From: Phycisphaerales bacterium
GTDB lineage: Bacteria; Planctomycetota; Phycisphaerae; Phycisphaerales; UBA1924
DNA: 64,000 bases
Assembly: GCA_020847535.1 (NCBI GenBank)
Contig: JADLBU010000006.1
Coordinates: forward strand, 36,121-100,120
Reading direction: 5' to 3'
Part shown: positions 20,201 through 27,806 of the stretch, piece after piece
Position numbering within the stretch: the first letter of the stretch is position 1
Layout of the letters: each line of letters opens with the position of its first letter
The notes under the pieces: generated by a model
The model's input: the letters and a program-made list of their open reading frames with translations, nothing else
Databases searched by the model: none
Told to the model about the DNA's origin: nothing
Position numbers and translations under genes: made by a program

Positions 20201-23200
20201 CGATGGATGTATGTCGCCGGGGATGTCGCCCCGCCCGCCGACGCGTGGAACTGCGGCGCGTTCGTAATCGCATCAACCGTCGCCGTCGTCGATGCCCCAC
20301 CCGTGCCGTCACCGGCGCGCAGCGTGATGCTGTCCGATGACAAGTCCGCCCCCGCCGCCGAGAACGAGAGGTTTCCGGTGCCGTCGGTCCCCGACCGCAG
20401 CGTCATCGATGTCCCCGCCGTGACGTTCCCGCCGATCTGCAGGTTGCCGCTGGCGTTGATCGCCGCCGTCGTCGCCGCGTCGATGGCATCGCTGGCCGTC
20501 AGGCTGACGGCCCCGCCGCCCACCGACACCAACCCCGCCGTGGATCTCAAGGTGTCGCCCACCGTCACCGCGCCGGTGTGCGTCAACGTCAAGGCACCGT
20601 TGGTCGCCGTCACCTCCGCCGAGTTGATGAAATCCGTCCCCGTGCTCGTGAACGTCGTCCCGCCCGTCACCGCGCCCGAGATCGACACATTGCCCGAGGT
20701 CGCGGTGGTCGCCGCCGTGGTCGCGGAGGTGATCGTGCCCGCCGCCGTCACGCTCACGCCCGTCCCCGTCACGGACACCGAGCCCGCGTTGGAGGTCGCC
20801 GCCGCACCGATCGTCGCGAGCCCCGCGTCGGCCGTGATTGCCAGGACATCGTCGGCGATTACCGCCGCGTTGATGTCCACCGTCGAGCCGTTGATCGTCA
20901 GGTTCTGCGTGGCGGCGTTGATCGATGCATCCACCGTGTCGTTGATCGTCACGGCACCGCTGTGGTCCAGCAGGATGCTGCCATCGGCCGCCTGCATCTG
21001 CGCGCCCACGCTGTTGGTGAAATCGACACCAGTGCTCGTCAGGTCCGTCCCCGCCGAGACCGGCCCCGTGAACGACACGTTCCCGGTCGATGTCAATTCG
21101 AACGAGCCGCCGGCCTCGCCGCCCGTCAGCGTCGTATTCCCGGCCTCCACAAGCTCGACATTGCCCGCGACCGAGCCGCCGCTCCCATCGTCCGATCTCG
21201 TCCGGGCCCGCAGCGAACCGAACGTGTTGCCCACGTTGGTCACGCTGATGCTGCTGCCGGTCGTCTTGAGCGTCGTGAAGTCCGCCAGGCCGCCGATCGC
21301 CAGCAGCCCCGTGGAGTTGATCGCGTTGCGCGATGTGAACGTCGCGTTGCCGGTCGTCGAAACCGCGCCGAACTGAAGCGTCGCGCCGTCCATCGACAGC
21401 GTCGAGAGCGCCGTCACGCCCACCGCGCCCTGCAGGTCGATGATCCCACCCGTGCCGGCGTCGATCGTCAGCCCCTGGGAGCCGGCGGCCTGGGCGTTCA
21501 CAACCCCGGTCGCCGTCACGTTCGCGCCCGCATCGTTCCCGCCCGTCGTCGTATCGATTGTGGGGGCGGTCGCCGTGATGGTCACCGGCGCCTGCAGCTG
21601 GATCGCCTGCCCCGCGGTCGTGATGTTCCCGCCCAGCAGGATGCTGCTGCCGGCGAGCGTGAAGCTCGCATCACCAGTCCCCGAGAGCGCACCGGCTGTC
21701 GTGATCACGCCACCGCGGATCGTCGTCGGATCCAGGAACGCCGCCGAATCAATGCCGATCGCGTGCGTGCCGCCACTCCGGCCGATCGTGACCGAGTCGG
21801 TGCCCGTGAGGTTGCCGATGTCCGCATCCGTCAGATCCAGCACGCCCGCGTTGCCGCCGGGGCCGCCGATCTCGATCGCCACCGTGTTCGTGGTCGGCTG
21901 AACCAGAAGGTCCGCCGCCCCTCCCAGCGCGCTTCCGAAATTGACCTCGTCCGCCGTGATCGTCAGGCCCAGGCCCGTGATCGTGCCCGCGCCGCCGTCG
22001 AGCGTGATCGCCCCGCCGCCGGTCCCCGTCAGTGAAGCCCCCGATGCGAATGTCTTGACACCCTGGAAACGGATACCCGCGCCGGAGCTGTCTCCGGTAA
22101 CCGTGATCAACCCGGCCGTGGGCGTCCGCACCGTCGTGGGCGCTAGGAAGCTCGCATCAGTCACGGCGATCGCATGCTCCCCGTTGCTGCGCCCGATCGT
22201 GAACGCGGTGAGCGTCGAGGGCACATTGGCGAGCACGGTCGAGTTGATCACCAGCGTGCCCGCGCCCGTACCGATGCCGATGCTCTCGGTGGGCGTCGAG
22301 GGCTGCATGATGAGGCTGCCCGTGCCCGAGAACGCCTGCCCGCCGTTGAGCGTGAAGAGGTCGGCCGTCAGCGTCACCGAGGCCGAACCGATGTCAAGGT
22401 TGCTGGTCGTGATCCGGTTCACTCCGGCGTCGAGAACGAGGCTCGACGCAGTCACCGTGCCGTCGCCGGCGTCGAGAACAATCCCGCCGGCGGTCGAGGT
22501 AAGCGAAGACCCGGTCGCGAAGGTCTTGGGTCCCTGCAGGCGGATGCTCGCCGCCGATATAGCGCCATCGACCGTGATCATGCCGGTCGAGCCCGTGCGC
22601 ACCGTGGTCGGCGCATCGAACGTCATCGCGCTCAACGCGACATCTGACGCCCCCGAACTGGGCCCGATGACCATGAACGTTTCGCCGCTGACCGCATCGA
22701 TCTCGGTCTGCGACAGCACCAACTCCGATGCCGTGCCCGATCCGCCCACGACAACATCACGGCCGCTCCCTCGGGGCTGCAGCACCATCCCGGTCGCCGG
22801 CTGGATGGTTCCAGCGCCCGCGCCCAGATCAATCGAGTCGGCGGTGATCGTCATCGTTCCGCCGGAAGTAATCTGACCTCCGTCGGCCTTGGTGAACGAA
22901 CCCGAATTTCCGCTCCCAGCCGTCAATCCCATCGTGCCCGTGCCGCTCAAGACCGCCGTGTTGGTGACCGCGATCTGCCCCGCCGTCCCACCCTGCTGGA
23001 TCAACACCGGCGCATCAAACGCCGCAGTGCCGATCGTCGTCAGCGCTGTGCCGGTGTCGTGCCCGATCGTGAGCAGCGTGAAACCACCGCCCAGCGCCGC
23101 CACGTCCGTCGCGTCGAGGTCAAAGGTGCCGGTCGCCGCATCACCCACCGAGATCGACGCCCCTGCGCTCGTCGGTCGAATCGTCAGCCCGGCTCCGCCC

Positions 23201-25320
23201 GTCACGCTGTCGGCGCCGCCACCGAAGTCGACCTGCACACCCTGGATCGTGATGTCCTGCGGACCCGTGTCGAGCGTGCTCGCCACGGTGACCGTCCCGC
23301 CGCTGGAGCTCACGGTGAACGCCTCATCGAACGCCGCCGCGTTGTTGAAGGTGACCCCCGTGGCGCCCGAAACGTCCTGCGACAGGTTCAGCGAGCCCGT
23401 GCCCGTGTTCCCGAACTGGATCAGCCCGCCCGTCGATGCCAGGTCCGCGTTGACGTTCGTGGACCCGCCCGTCGAGTTCAGAGAGATATTGCCCGCGCCC
23501 GTGACCGTCAGGGTCCCGGCAGCGCCAACGTCGATCTGCCCGGTGAGCGTCGTCAGGCCGATGTTGCCGCCCGTCGTCGAGAGCGCAGACCCTACCGCGA
23601 CATTCCCGTTGCCGTTGCTGATCGTGATGTTGCCCGCCCCGGTCGAAATCGGGCCCAGTGTGATCGTGCAGGCCTCATTGCCCGAGGTCGATCCCAGGAT
23701 CTGGATGTTGCCGGTTGTCGCGCCGATCGTCACGCCCGACAGGTCGATCGACCCCGCCGCCGCCGAGTTGCTGACCTGAAGCGACAGGTTGGTCGCACCA
23801 AGCTGGAGCCCACCCGTGAATGTTCCCGCCGCGCTGATCGACTCGGTCGCCTGAATCACGATGTCCGCGGTCGCCGCCCCGACCAGGCCCTCGATTTCAG
23901 ACTCGAAGATCGTCGTCGGGCCCGTGTCCGTGAACACCACGGTGCCCGCCACGCCGCTGGGATTACCGGCAAACGTGTCATCGCCATCGGCCGCGCCGTC
24001 ATCGGTGCCGCCCTGGAGTGTCACGGTTGCCGGATCCAGCAGCAGCGAGCCGTTTGCGGCCGACCCGCGCAGATCGGCCGTGCCCCGGAACCGCAGGTTC
24101 TGCTTGCCCGAGACTTCCGCGAACCCGCCGTGCGAGCCCTCGCCCGCGCCGCGAGCGCTGATGTGGCCCGCGTAGTTCGTCTGGTCGTTGGACCACACGA
24201 TCACCCGGCCGCCGTCGCCGGCAACCGTCGCATCGGCGTTGATCTGGGCCGTCGCCGTCACCGTCGTGCGGATCGCGTTGCGCTCAGCGCCGTTGCCCTG
24301 GAAGTTGCCGCCGATCAGCACCTCGCCGCCGCCGGCGGGACCCGATGCGTCGATCTGGCCGCTCACACCCACGTACTCGCCCAGCACCTTCACCGAACCG
24401 CCGCGATCACCCGCGACCGTAGTCGAGGCGTCGATCTTCCCTTCGATCGCCACCACGCCGCTCTTGGCCTCGGCATGCACCGTCTTTGCCTTCACCGTCC
24501 CGGAGTTGCGGATCGCCAGCGAATAGACATCCCCGACCGCCCACGAACCCCCGCCCGACGCCTTGCTGCCGCCCGCCTTGGCGTCCTGGACATCCCCCGG
24601 CTGGTCGATGGTGACATACACCCGCCCGCCGTTCTCCCCGACCATGACGGTGTCGCCCGAGGCCATGACCACCGCGCCGCGATCGGCGATGATCGTGCCC
24701 GAGTTGCTGACGGTCTTGCCCACCAGCGTCACATCCCCGGCCTGGATCGTGCCCTTGTTCTCCACCGAGCCCTTGACGTCGGTAAAGCGGTACATCCCCT
24801 TGACGAAGTCCGCATCGGTGATGTTGCCCGCCGCGGCGTAGATGCCGGCGGCGTTGATCACCGCGCCCTGCCCAAAGATCACCCCCGCGGGGTTGACGAT
24901 GAACACGCGACCGTTGGCGAGCAGCTTGCCGTCGATCTTGGTCGGAGATGCCGAGTTGATCCGGTTGAGCACCCGTGCCAGCGCATCGGGCTGCACGAAC
25001 TGCACCGTCTCGTTCTTCCCGATGTTGAAGCTCTTGTAGTTGATGACCGTCCGGTCCGCCGCGTGGATAACCGTCGTGTTCCCCTGCTTCTGGAACGACG
25101 CGCTGCCCGCAGACACCTGCGCGCCCTCGGGGCCCGCCGCCGCCGCCGAGGCGAGCATCGCAAGCGCCATCGCCGGCGCCAGGCCGCCGATCAGGCGACC
25201 GAACCCATCGACACCCACCGGCTCGCCGGCGATCGCCGCGACCGTCCGCGCCCGTCGCATCGCCGTCGAGCGGATCGAGTTCTTCTTAGCGCCCAAGCCG
25301 ATGGTCCAGAACTTCTTCAT
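14281..25320 (-). CDS. giant TpsA-type filamentous exoprotein (FHA/HMW-like adhesin)
   Basis: This 3,679-residue protein is predicted to be secreted through the TpsB transporter encoded just upstream. It has a long basic N-terminal leader with a hydrophobic core ending near residue 62 (ALAMLASAAAA). The TPS secretion domain (about 65-330) carries the hallmark RVFIVNPAGVIFGQGAVINA at about 138-157, equivalent to the NPNG motif of hemagglutinin-activity domains. The bulk is Gly/Thr/Ser/Ala-rich beta-helix sequence in at least two repeat classes. The last ~230 residues are different: helical, charged and non-repetitive. I chose ATG 25320 (MKKFWTIG); the frame extends 18 residues further but the leader fits here. 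Its stop lies 14 bases before tssA. An adhesin or matrix role is inferred; I see no toxin motif and no cysteine-rich anchor. Confidence 0.9.
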   Translation of the reverse strand: MKKFWTIGLGAKKNSIRSTAMRRARTVAAIAGEPVGVDGFGRLIGGLAPAMALAMLASAAAAGPEGAQVSAGSASFQKQGNTTVIHAADRTVINYKSFNIGKNETVQFVQPDALARVLNRINSASPTKIDGKLLANGRVFIVNPAGVIFGQGAVINAAGIYAAAGNITDADFVKGMYRFTDVKGSVENKGTIQAGDVTLVGKTVSNSGTIIADRGAVVMASGDTVMVGENGGRVYVTIDQPGDVQDAKAGGSKASGGGSWAVGDVYSLAIRNSGTVKAKTVHAEAKSGVVAIEGKIDASTTVAGDRGGSVKVLGEYVGVSGQIDASGPAGGGEVLIGGNFQGNGAERNAIRTTVTATAQINADATVAGDGGRVIVWSNDQTNYAGHISARGAGEGSHGGFAEVSGKQNLRFRGTADLRGSAANGSLLLDPATVTLQGGTDDGAADGDDTFAGNPSGVAGTVVFTDTGPTTIFESEIEGLVGAATADIVIQATESISAAGTFTGGLQLGATNLSLQVSNSAAAGSIDLSGVTIGATTGNIQILGSTSGNEACTITLGPISTGAGNITISNGNGNVAVGSALSTTGGNIGLTTLTGQIDVGAAGTLTVTGAGNISLNSTGGSTNVNADLASTGGLIQFGNTGTGSLNLSQDVSGATGVTFNNAAAFDEAFTVSSSGGTVTVASTLDTGPQDITIQGVQVDFGGGADSVTGGAGLTIRPTSAGASISVGDAATGTFDLDATDVAALGGGFTLLTIGHDTGTALTTIGTAAFDAPVLIQQGGTAGQIAVTNTAVLSGTGTMGLTAGSGNSGSFTKADGGQITSGGTMTITADSIDLGAGAGTIQPATGMVLQPRGSGRDVVVGGSGTASELVLSQTEIDAVSGETFMVIGPSSGASDVALSAMTFDAPTTVRTGSTGMITVDGAISAASIRLQGPKTFATGSSLTSTAGGIVLDAGDGTVTASSLVLDAGVNRITTSNLDIGSASVTLTADLFTLNGGQAFSGTGSLIMQPSTPTESIGIGTGAGTLVINSTVLANVPSTLTAFTIGRSNGEHAIAVTDASFLAPTTVRTPTAGLITVTGDSSGAGIRFQGVKTFASGASLTGTGGGAITLDGGAGTITGLGLTITADEVNFGSALGGAADLLVQPTTNTVAIEIGGPGGNAGVLDLTDADIGNLTGTDSVTIGRSGGTHAIGIDSAAFLDPTTIRGGVITTAGALSGTGDASFTLAGSSILLGGNITTAGQAIQLQAPVTITATAPTIDTTTGGNDAGANVTATGVVNAQAAGSQGLTIDAGTGGIIDLQGAVGVTALSTLSMDGATLQFGAVSTTGNATFTSRNAINSTGLLAIGGLADFTTLKTTGSSISVTNVGNTFGSLRARTRSDDGSGGSVAGNVELVEAGNTTLTGGEAGGSFELTSTGNVSFTGPVSAGTDLTSTGVDFTNSVGAQMQAADGSILLDHSGAVTINDTVDASINAATQNLTINGSTVDINAAVIADDVLAITADAGLATIGAAATSNAGSVSVTGTGVSVTAAGTITSATTAATTATSGNVSISGAVTGGTTFTSTGTDFINSAEVTATNGALTLTHTGAVTVGDTLRSTAGLVSVGGGAVSLTASDAIDAATTAAINASGNLQIGGNVTAGTSMTLRSGTDGTGNLSFSAAGADLSSDSITLRAGDGTGGASTTATVDAITNAPQFHASAGGATSPATYIHRQDGNIVDSQIANASQFNAATNVQGVNYTLQSDDGSVSITTASKVAGANLTISGNGPFIISTDLDFSPSPSVTIGDADVQSNAEVSIGTGTLTFSGDLDLNGNNLTLTGDELNFTGGNGSVTGTGGLTLQPFTPNLAIDVGTAADGVGLHISDGELAAIGTQPDLVLVTIGRSNGTHAIAIDTVTILDPFVFRGSSATVTGITGTSNGSVTISTSTIELEGNIQTEDGPISLDGAVTLSPGSGNSISIVSLDDNGADITFGSTINSDGTARELIVDAGEAAILMTGAVGGVGTPLASLTATGASITLPGVTTQGAQSYTGPTTLGGDLTSTTAGSIVLTGAATLSDTVEITTNGGSASDDITFTSTITGGGNALTLDSGAAGAIALQGAASGLTTVDATGATISLRAVSSTGNQDYTGATTLNGNLASSGAHVFITGNTTLAGTSAVSGTTGGVQLSGTVTGGGNALTLTGAGSSATIGGNASGLSTLTATGNTISVQAVTTTGNQSYTGGLTINGDLATAGGNVSVVGTTTLAGDRSITSTGGDINLVAITGAANDLTLTAGAGDIVVAGNATGLEDFTAGGATIALQNVTSTGNQAYTGATTLSGDLTSTGTGAIAVTGATTLDGAIAITSAGAAADDVTLNGTVTGAGNALAINAGGGDVGITGSASGLSTLTVTGNTIAVTGVSSTGNQSYTGNTTATGNLATTTNGDIAFTGDAAVSGNLTSVNGSIAVSGDTTLNGSSQNFTTSGNENVTLAAVDGAANLTINAPGGAISVGTVGGTTPVQSFAASGGTIATTSTVQTTGGQLYDGPTTLGGNLTTAGGNVTATGNVALGPAALAVVTGGGSITVAGNVTGADTDLTLTAGTGNIDISGVNHDVNTAGLDSITATGADISTGSTTTDEAQTYNATGTLTTTNQLRSLGASPISLTGGTEVRVGGNLRTGGAGTITVTGPTTLTPASVTALTGGGNITFANDVNGSANGATALTANAGAGTIAFGGDVGTATDRRLASVTASGGAVQLKSVSTTGAQQYGGAAALDGNLATGTGTIGFANAVTVMRDAQILSGGAVTFSGDLNGAAAGQQGLTVNAGSSGIAFQNVGGGTALEFLAATGAITSGNITTAGDQAYTGSLTTTGNLTSNQGAIAASTGPFSVSGDVSAAGSLTADTGANGITIGGATSAASATLTGSSISVVSVTTTADQTYTGSTASTGNLNSGGGVLVTGPLSAGGNVAAGTSFIVNGGAGAISVVGDTTAGAVTLVGGTIGINDVTTTGEQNYNGITTAGGNLISTGTGGILVAGPLAFTDADHTVQTSNGGISLGTVEGGQNLTFNSGASNITVGTVGGLGAAPDALAITGAGIALSGVTTSGAQTYTGDVNASSNLVSTGAGNITSVGNMSLTGSAHTIQTSGGTISLGTVNGASALTLNAGAGSISVQPIGATTPLTSLLATANSMTISDVATQGNQSFISVTPMSLGSTLSTVDGAISVDGGLRLINDSSILAGGNAGEVAILGNINSDGTARSLTINGARPAGNETTVASVVRIGGSIGEGSPLATLQFGDNTTDPNGSTIPPLSTIVIAPRESFNSDGSVKFTGDGGISFDSPADLSINADQFVMGFGQKITVFGNLNIGGSSSANASLVRLGDVSSTGAIVVRSDVIRLAGRRPAPLVTSGSGITQPDIGLDIVGRNGISFSSPAELETVDGGESVTFGADSIGAISVNVSNGLAQSLQFENGVSANSFQKGNAAVLMPLDLRADGRSATNVATAIAGATPKEADSGMVTQGVGISGALKEQLKQVGIYVKELSLDDQVDFLAGRAIYNDVPSVLNPADRDYEITANRLAIELVRDVLEAHRNIKAVAMEGAAADAVWSDRMAEIVASSWSECAKKVGKPVADVTTEEYIAFVQSDPTQSQAKDLLTSVHAFMEKIDALGLSPGEASVPKDTVLGYLAPTEGDVSKEQVAAAIAGIRARN
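16079..19260 (-). repeat. QxYTG-type protein repeats in tpsA, core period about 280 bases
   Basis: A recurring coding motif (protein pattern ending in T-T/S-x-G-x-Q-x-Y-x-G) occurs near plus-strand positions 16079, 16371, 16587, 16816, 17101, 17477, 17774, 18116, 18396, 18676, 18953 and 19237. The last five are spaced 280, 280, 277 and 284 bases apart, i.e. units of about 93 residues. Earlier copies vary from about 216 to 376 bases. The spacing suggests expansion by in-frame duplication, now diverged. Confidence 0.8.
19560..23100 (-). repeat. second repeat class in tpsA (TIGRSxGxHAI-type units)
   Basis: The segment nearer the N-terminus uses different units. Each has a strand-turn block, an LxxQPxxxxxxIxxG stretch, then VTIGRSNGTHAI or a variant. 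Clear copies lie near 19665, 21755 and 22168, with more diverged ones near 22665 and 23040. Each recurring block is followed by a DPTTxR or APTTVR turn. Spacing is irregular (about 375-2,090 bases), so the copies are partly lost or rearranged. Confidence 0.65.
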
Positions 25321-25490
25321 GGCCAACCCCGTTTCGCATCGGTCGTCCGCAGGCCCCCTGGAGCGCCCGCGCAAACGACCGGACTAAGCGACCAAAAACC
25401 TCTCGCTCGCACCCGGCCCATCGCCGGACGCAACCCAACCGCCAAAGCAAGCACCGACGCAACCCACCAGCACAACACCCACACCACGTC

Positions 25491-27533
25491 TCAATACAGC
25501 AGAGTCAGCGCGATGTGGATCTGGCTGCTCCCCTTGGAAACCGGATCGTCGATCCTGGAGGTTCCATCCTCGGCGAACCCCGTGATCTCATCCATCGCCA
25601 CGCCCCAGTCGATCCGGAAATTGAAGTTCCGGAGGATCTGAAGCTCAGCGCCGAGCCCGATGCCCACCAGCGTCTCATCGCTCTCGAACGTCTCCTCGAT
25701 CCGCGAGTTGGTGGTCTGGCCCGCGTCGACGAACGCCTTGAAGATCAGGTCCCAGTCCGGACGCGAGTACGGCCCGTGCGGACGCCACATGAACTTGCTG
25801 TCCGCCTCGGTTGACTGCGAGAGTACCCGCGGCAGGTGGAAGCGGTACTCGGCGCTGGCGATCACGACATCATCGCCCGCGGCCACCGACTCGGGATATC
25901 CGCGAACCGTGTACAGGCCGCCGGCGGTCTGCTCGAAGTACGGGATCAGGCGATCCTCGTACGGAACCCACTGCCCGCGAATGCCCAGCGCCAGTTCGTG
26001 CGCCAGCGTCATGTACTTCGGGTTGGTCGGGTTGAACAAGGGCTCGAGATAGAACTGAGTCGAGGCCTCGTACGTCACCAGGTTCCAGTCCAGGTCGGCA
26101 CCCAGCCGGCCCAGCCCGTTGGAAACCTCCTCGGGATCCGGATCCGACACGCTCGACATCGACCACTCGTAGGCCACCTGCAGCAGCGAATTGCTCGCGT
26201 CGGTGTTGCGCTCCAGCCGGGCCCCGAAGTACGGGATGAAGAAGTTGTCGTTGGCGCCGGGGACAAACGTCCCGACCGTCGTGTTCTCGATCGCCACCGA
26301 CTGCCACTTGGTGCCGGCAAACAGGTCAACAAACGTCTCGCTCCGCTGCCAGACGTTCCACACGGCCTCCATACCCCCGGACCACGACTCGCCGCTGTAC
26401 TGCTCGGTCCCCGAGGCGCCCAGCTCCGAAGCGTCGAACTTGCTCCACGAGCCGTAACCCCGCAGCGTCCACGTGTCGCTCACCGGCAGGTCGTACGAGC
26501 CGACCACGGCGTGCGATGTGTCAAACCCGGCGGTGATGTAGTCCAGCCTCAGGATGTCGTCGTGGTTGGTGATCTGGTTGTGAACAAACCCGAAGCGCTC
26601 ACGCCACGTGTTGGTGCTGTCCGTGCCCGTGTTGGAGATCTGGAAATACGCCGTCCACGGACGGTTCTCGTTCACCAGGTAGTTGAAATACACCTGTTCG
26701 GGGTGGTCCGCATCTCCCGCCGATGCGATCGCCGCATCCACCCGCCGGCCCGGATGCCTGTTCAGGCGGAAGATGTACTCGTCGATGTCGTTCTTGAGCA
26801 GCAGCCCGCCGGGCTTGACCGGGGATCGCTCCCGGATCTTGGCGTGCAGCGGATGGTCGATCCGCTCTCCGGTCACACGCTCCCCGCCCGCGATCGTCCG
26901 CACCTTCGAGACCACCGGCAGGTACATCGAGATCCGCAGGGCCGTCCGCCCCTCGCGCAGGTCCTCATCGGCCCCGCTGATGTCATCGGGATTGGGAATG
27001 CTGAACATCCCCATCACGCCCGCCTGCTGGATGAACCGGCGGCTCACCTCCGCCTGCACCTGCTTGATGCCCGACTTGTGAACCATCCCGCCGCCCTGAT
27101 CCCGGAACTCGCGAAGCGTCATCGTCACGAGCTTCATATCCGCCCGCGGCACAACCCGCAGACCGCCCGATGTCACTTCCTCGCGCGTCGGGGTGACGTA
27201 CGCCCCCTGCTCGTTCACGCCCCACGTCACCTTGAGCGTCTCAAAGAAGTCCGATCCGATCCCCGGGAGCTCGGCCCGCTCCGCTCCCGCGTACTCGAAC
27301 ACGAACTGCGAAACCTGGAACGCCGGCCCGTCATCCACGGGCGCGGCCTCGGCCGGCGGCGCCGGCTCCTTCATGCTTGGAGGCGTCGCGACATCAGGGC
27401 TTCCTGCCTCCTTGACCTCGCGCTCCACGCGATCCACAGGCTGTGCCCACGCCATCGATGACAGTCCGAGAACGACCGCCATCCCGGCGGACGCCACCAG
27501 GACCCTCACGACCCTCCCGCTCGCTGAATTCAT
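25491..27533 (-). CDS. TpsB-type outer-membrane transporter (POTRA plus beta-barrel, Omp85 superfamily)
   Basis: TpsB proteins are 16-stranded outer-membrane barrels that export a cognate TpsA. This 680-residue protein has a signal peptide (MNSASGRVVRVLVASAG through SSMAWA), then a Pro/Ala/Glu linker to about residue 70. A periplasmic domain region follows; the stretch RFIQQAGVMGMFSIPN may be POTRA-like. From about residue 300 the sequence alternates as in a beta-barrel. The family signature VRGYPES sits near residue 542, equivalent to the VRGY loop-6 motif that plugs Omp85 pores. The chain ends SQIHIALTLLY, a barrel-type C-terminus with a terminal aromatic residue. ATG 27533 has AAGGGG upstream; ATG 27602 would add 23 residues. 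The tpsA gene starts 170 bases downstream, the usual B-A order. Confidence 0.9.
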   Translation of the reverse strand: MNSASGRVVRVLVASAGMAVVLGLSSMAWAQPVDRVEREVKEAGSPDVATPPSMKEPAPPAEAAPVDDGPAFQVSQFVFEYAGAERAELPGIGSDFFETLKVTWGVNEQGAYVTPTREEVTSGGLRVVPRADMKLVTMTLREFRDQGGGMVHKSGIKQVQAEVSRRFIQQAGVMGMFSIPNPDDISGADEDLREGRTALRISMYLPVVSKVRTIAGGERVTGERIDHPLHAKIRERSPVKPGGLLLKNDIDEYIFRLNRHPGRRVDAAIASAGDADHPEQVYFNYLVNENRPWTAYFQISNTGTDSTNTWRERFGFVHNQITNHDDILRLDYITAGFDTSHAVVGSYDLPVSDTWTLRGYGSWSKFDASELGASGTEQYSGESWSGGMEAVWNVWQRSETFVDLFAGTKWQSVAIENTTVGTFVPGANDNFFIPYFGARLERNTDASNSLLQVAYEWSMSSVSDPDPEEVSNGLGRLGADLDWNLVTYEASTQFYLEPLFNPTNPKYMTLAHELALGIRGQWVPYEDRLIPYFEQTAGGLYTVRGYPESVAAGDDVVIASAEYRFHLPRVLSQSTEADSKFMWRPHGPYSRPDWDLIFKAFVDAGQTTNSRIEETFESDETLVGIGLGAELQILRNFNFRIDWGVAMDEITGFAEDGTSRIDDPVSKGSSQIHIALTLLY

Positions 27534-27693
27534 TCCAGACACCCCTTTGGCAGAGAACACCGCCAGTACCACGCTCAGCAAGAACCCTTCGCATAGCCGC
27601 AATCGGCTCAGTCACCAGCCCCGCCAAGTTCCCAATATCTCACCCGCTCGCGACTTTCGCGCGATCGCCCCGCCCATTCCTACAAACACATGA

Positions 27694-27710
27694 CGTTCAA
27701 AATATGAACG
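27694..27710. promoter_or_regulatory. dyad CGTTCA-N5-TGAACG upstream of tpsB
   Basis: A 17-base inverted repeat with perfect 6-base arms and an AT-only spacer lies about 160 bases upstream of the tpsB start, in a 273-base gap between genes. It stands out against GC-rich surroundings and may be an operator or part of a promoter for the tpsB-tpsA-tssA stretch. A TTGACG (read on the minus strand) occurs further upstream, but no good -10 follows at 17 bases. The rest of 27534-27806 shows nothing else. Confidence 0.3.
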
Positions 27711-27806
27711 AAACTCCTCACCAAACGCTGAGACGCCCTGCGACACTAACACAGCCTCCGTTGAGTCGTCAAGTCGCTGGCGGGGTTCCGGCGGGAGCGC
27801 ACGGGG

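Noticed and set aside
23059..25641. 860-residue plus-strand frame opposite the 5' part of tpsA
   Set aside because: Composition is Arg/His/Ala-rich without domains. It is an antisense shadow of GC-rich repetitive coding sequence with a clear gene on the other strand.
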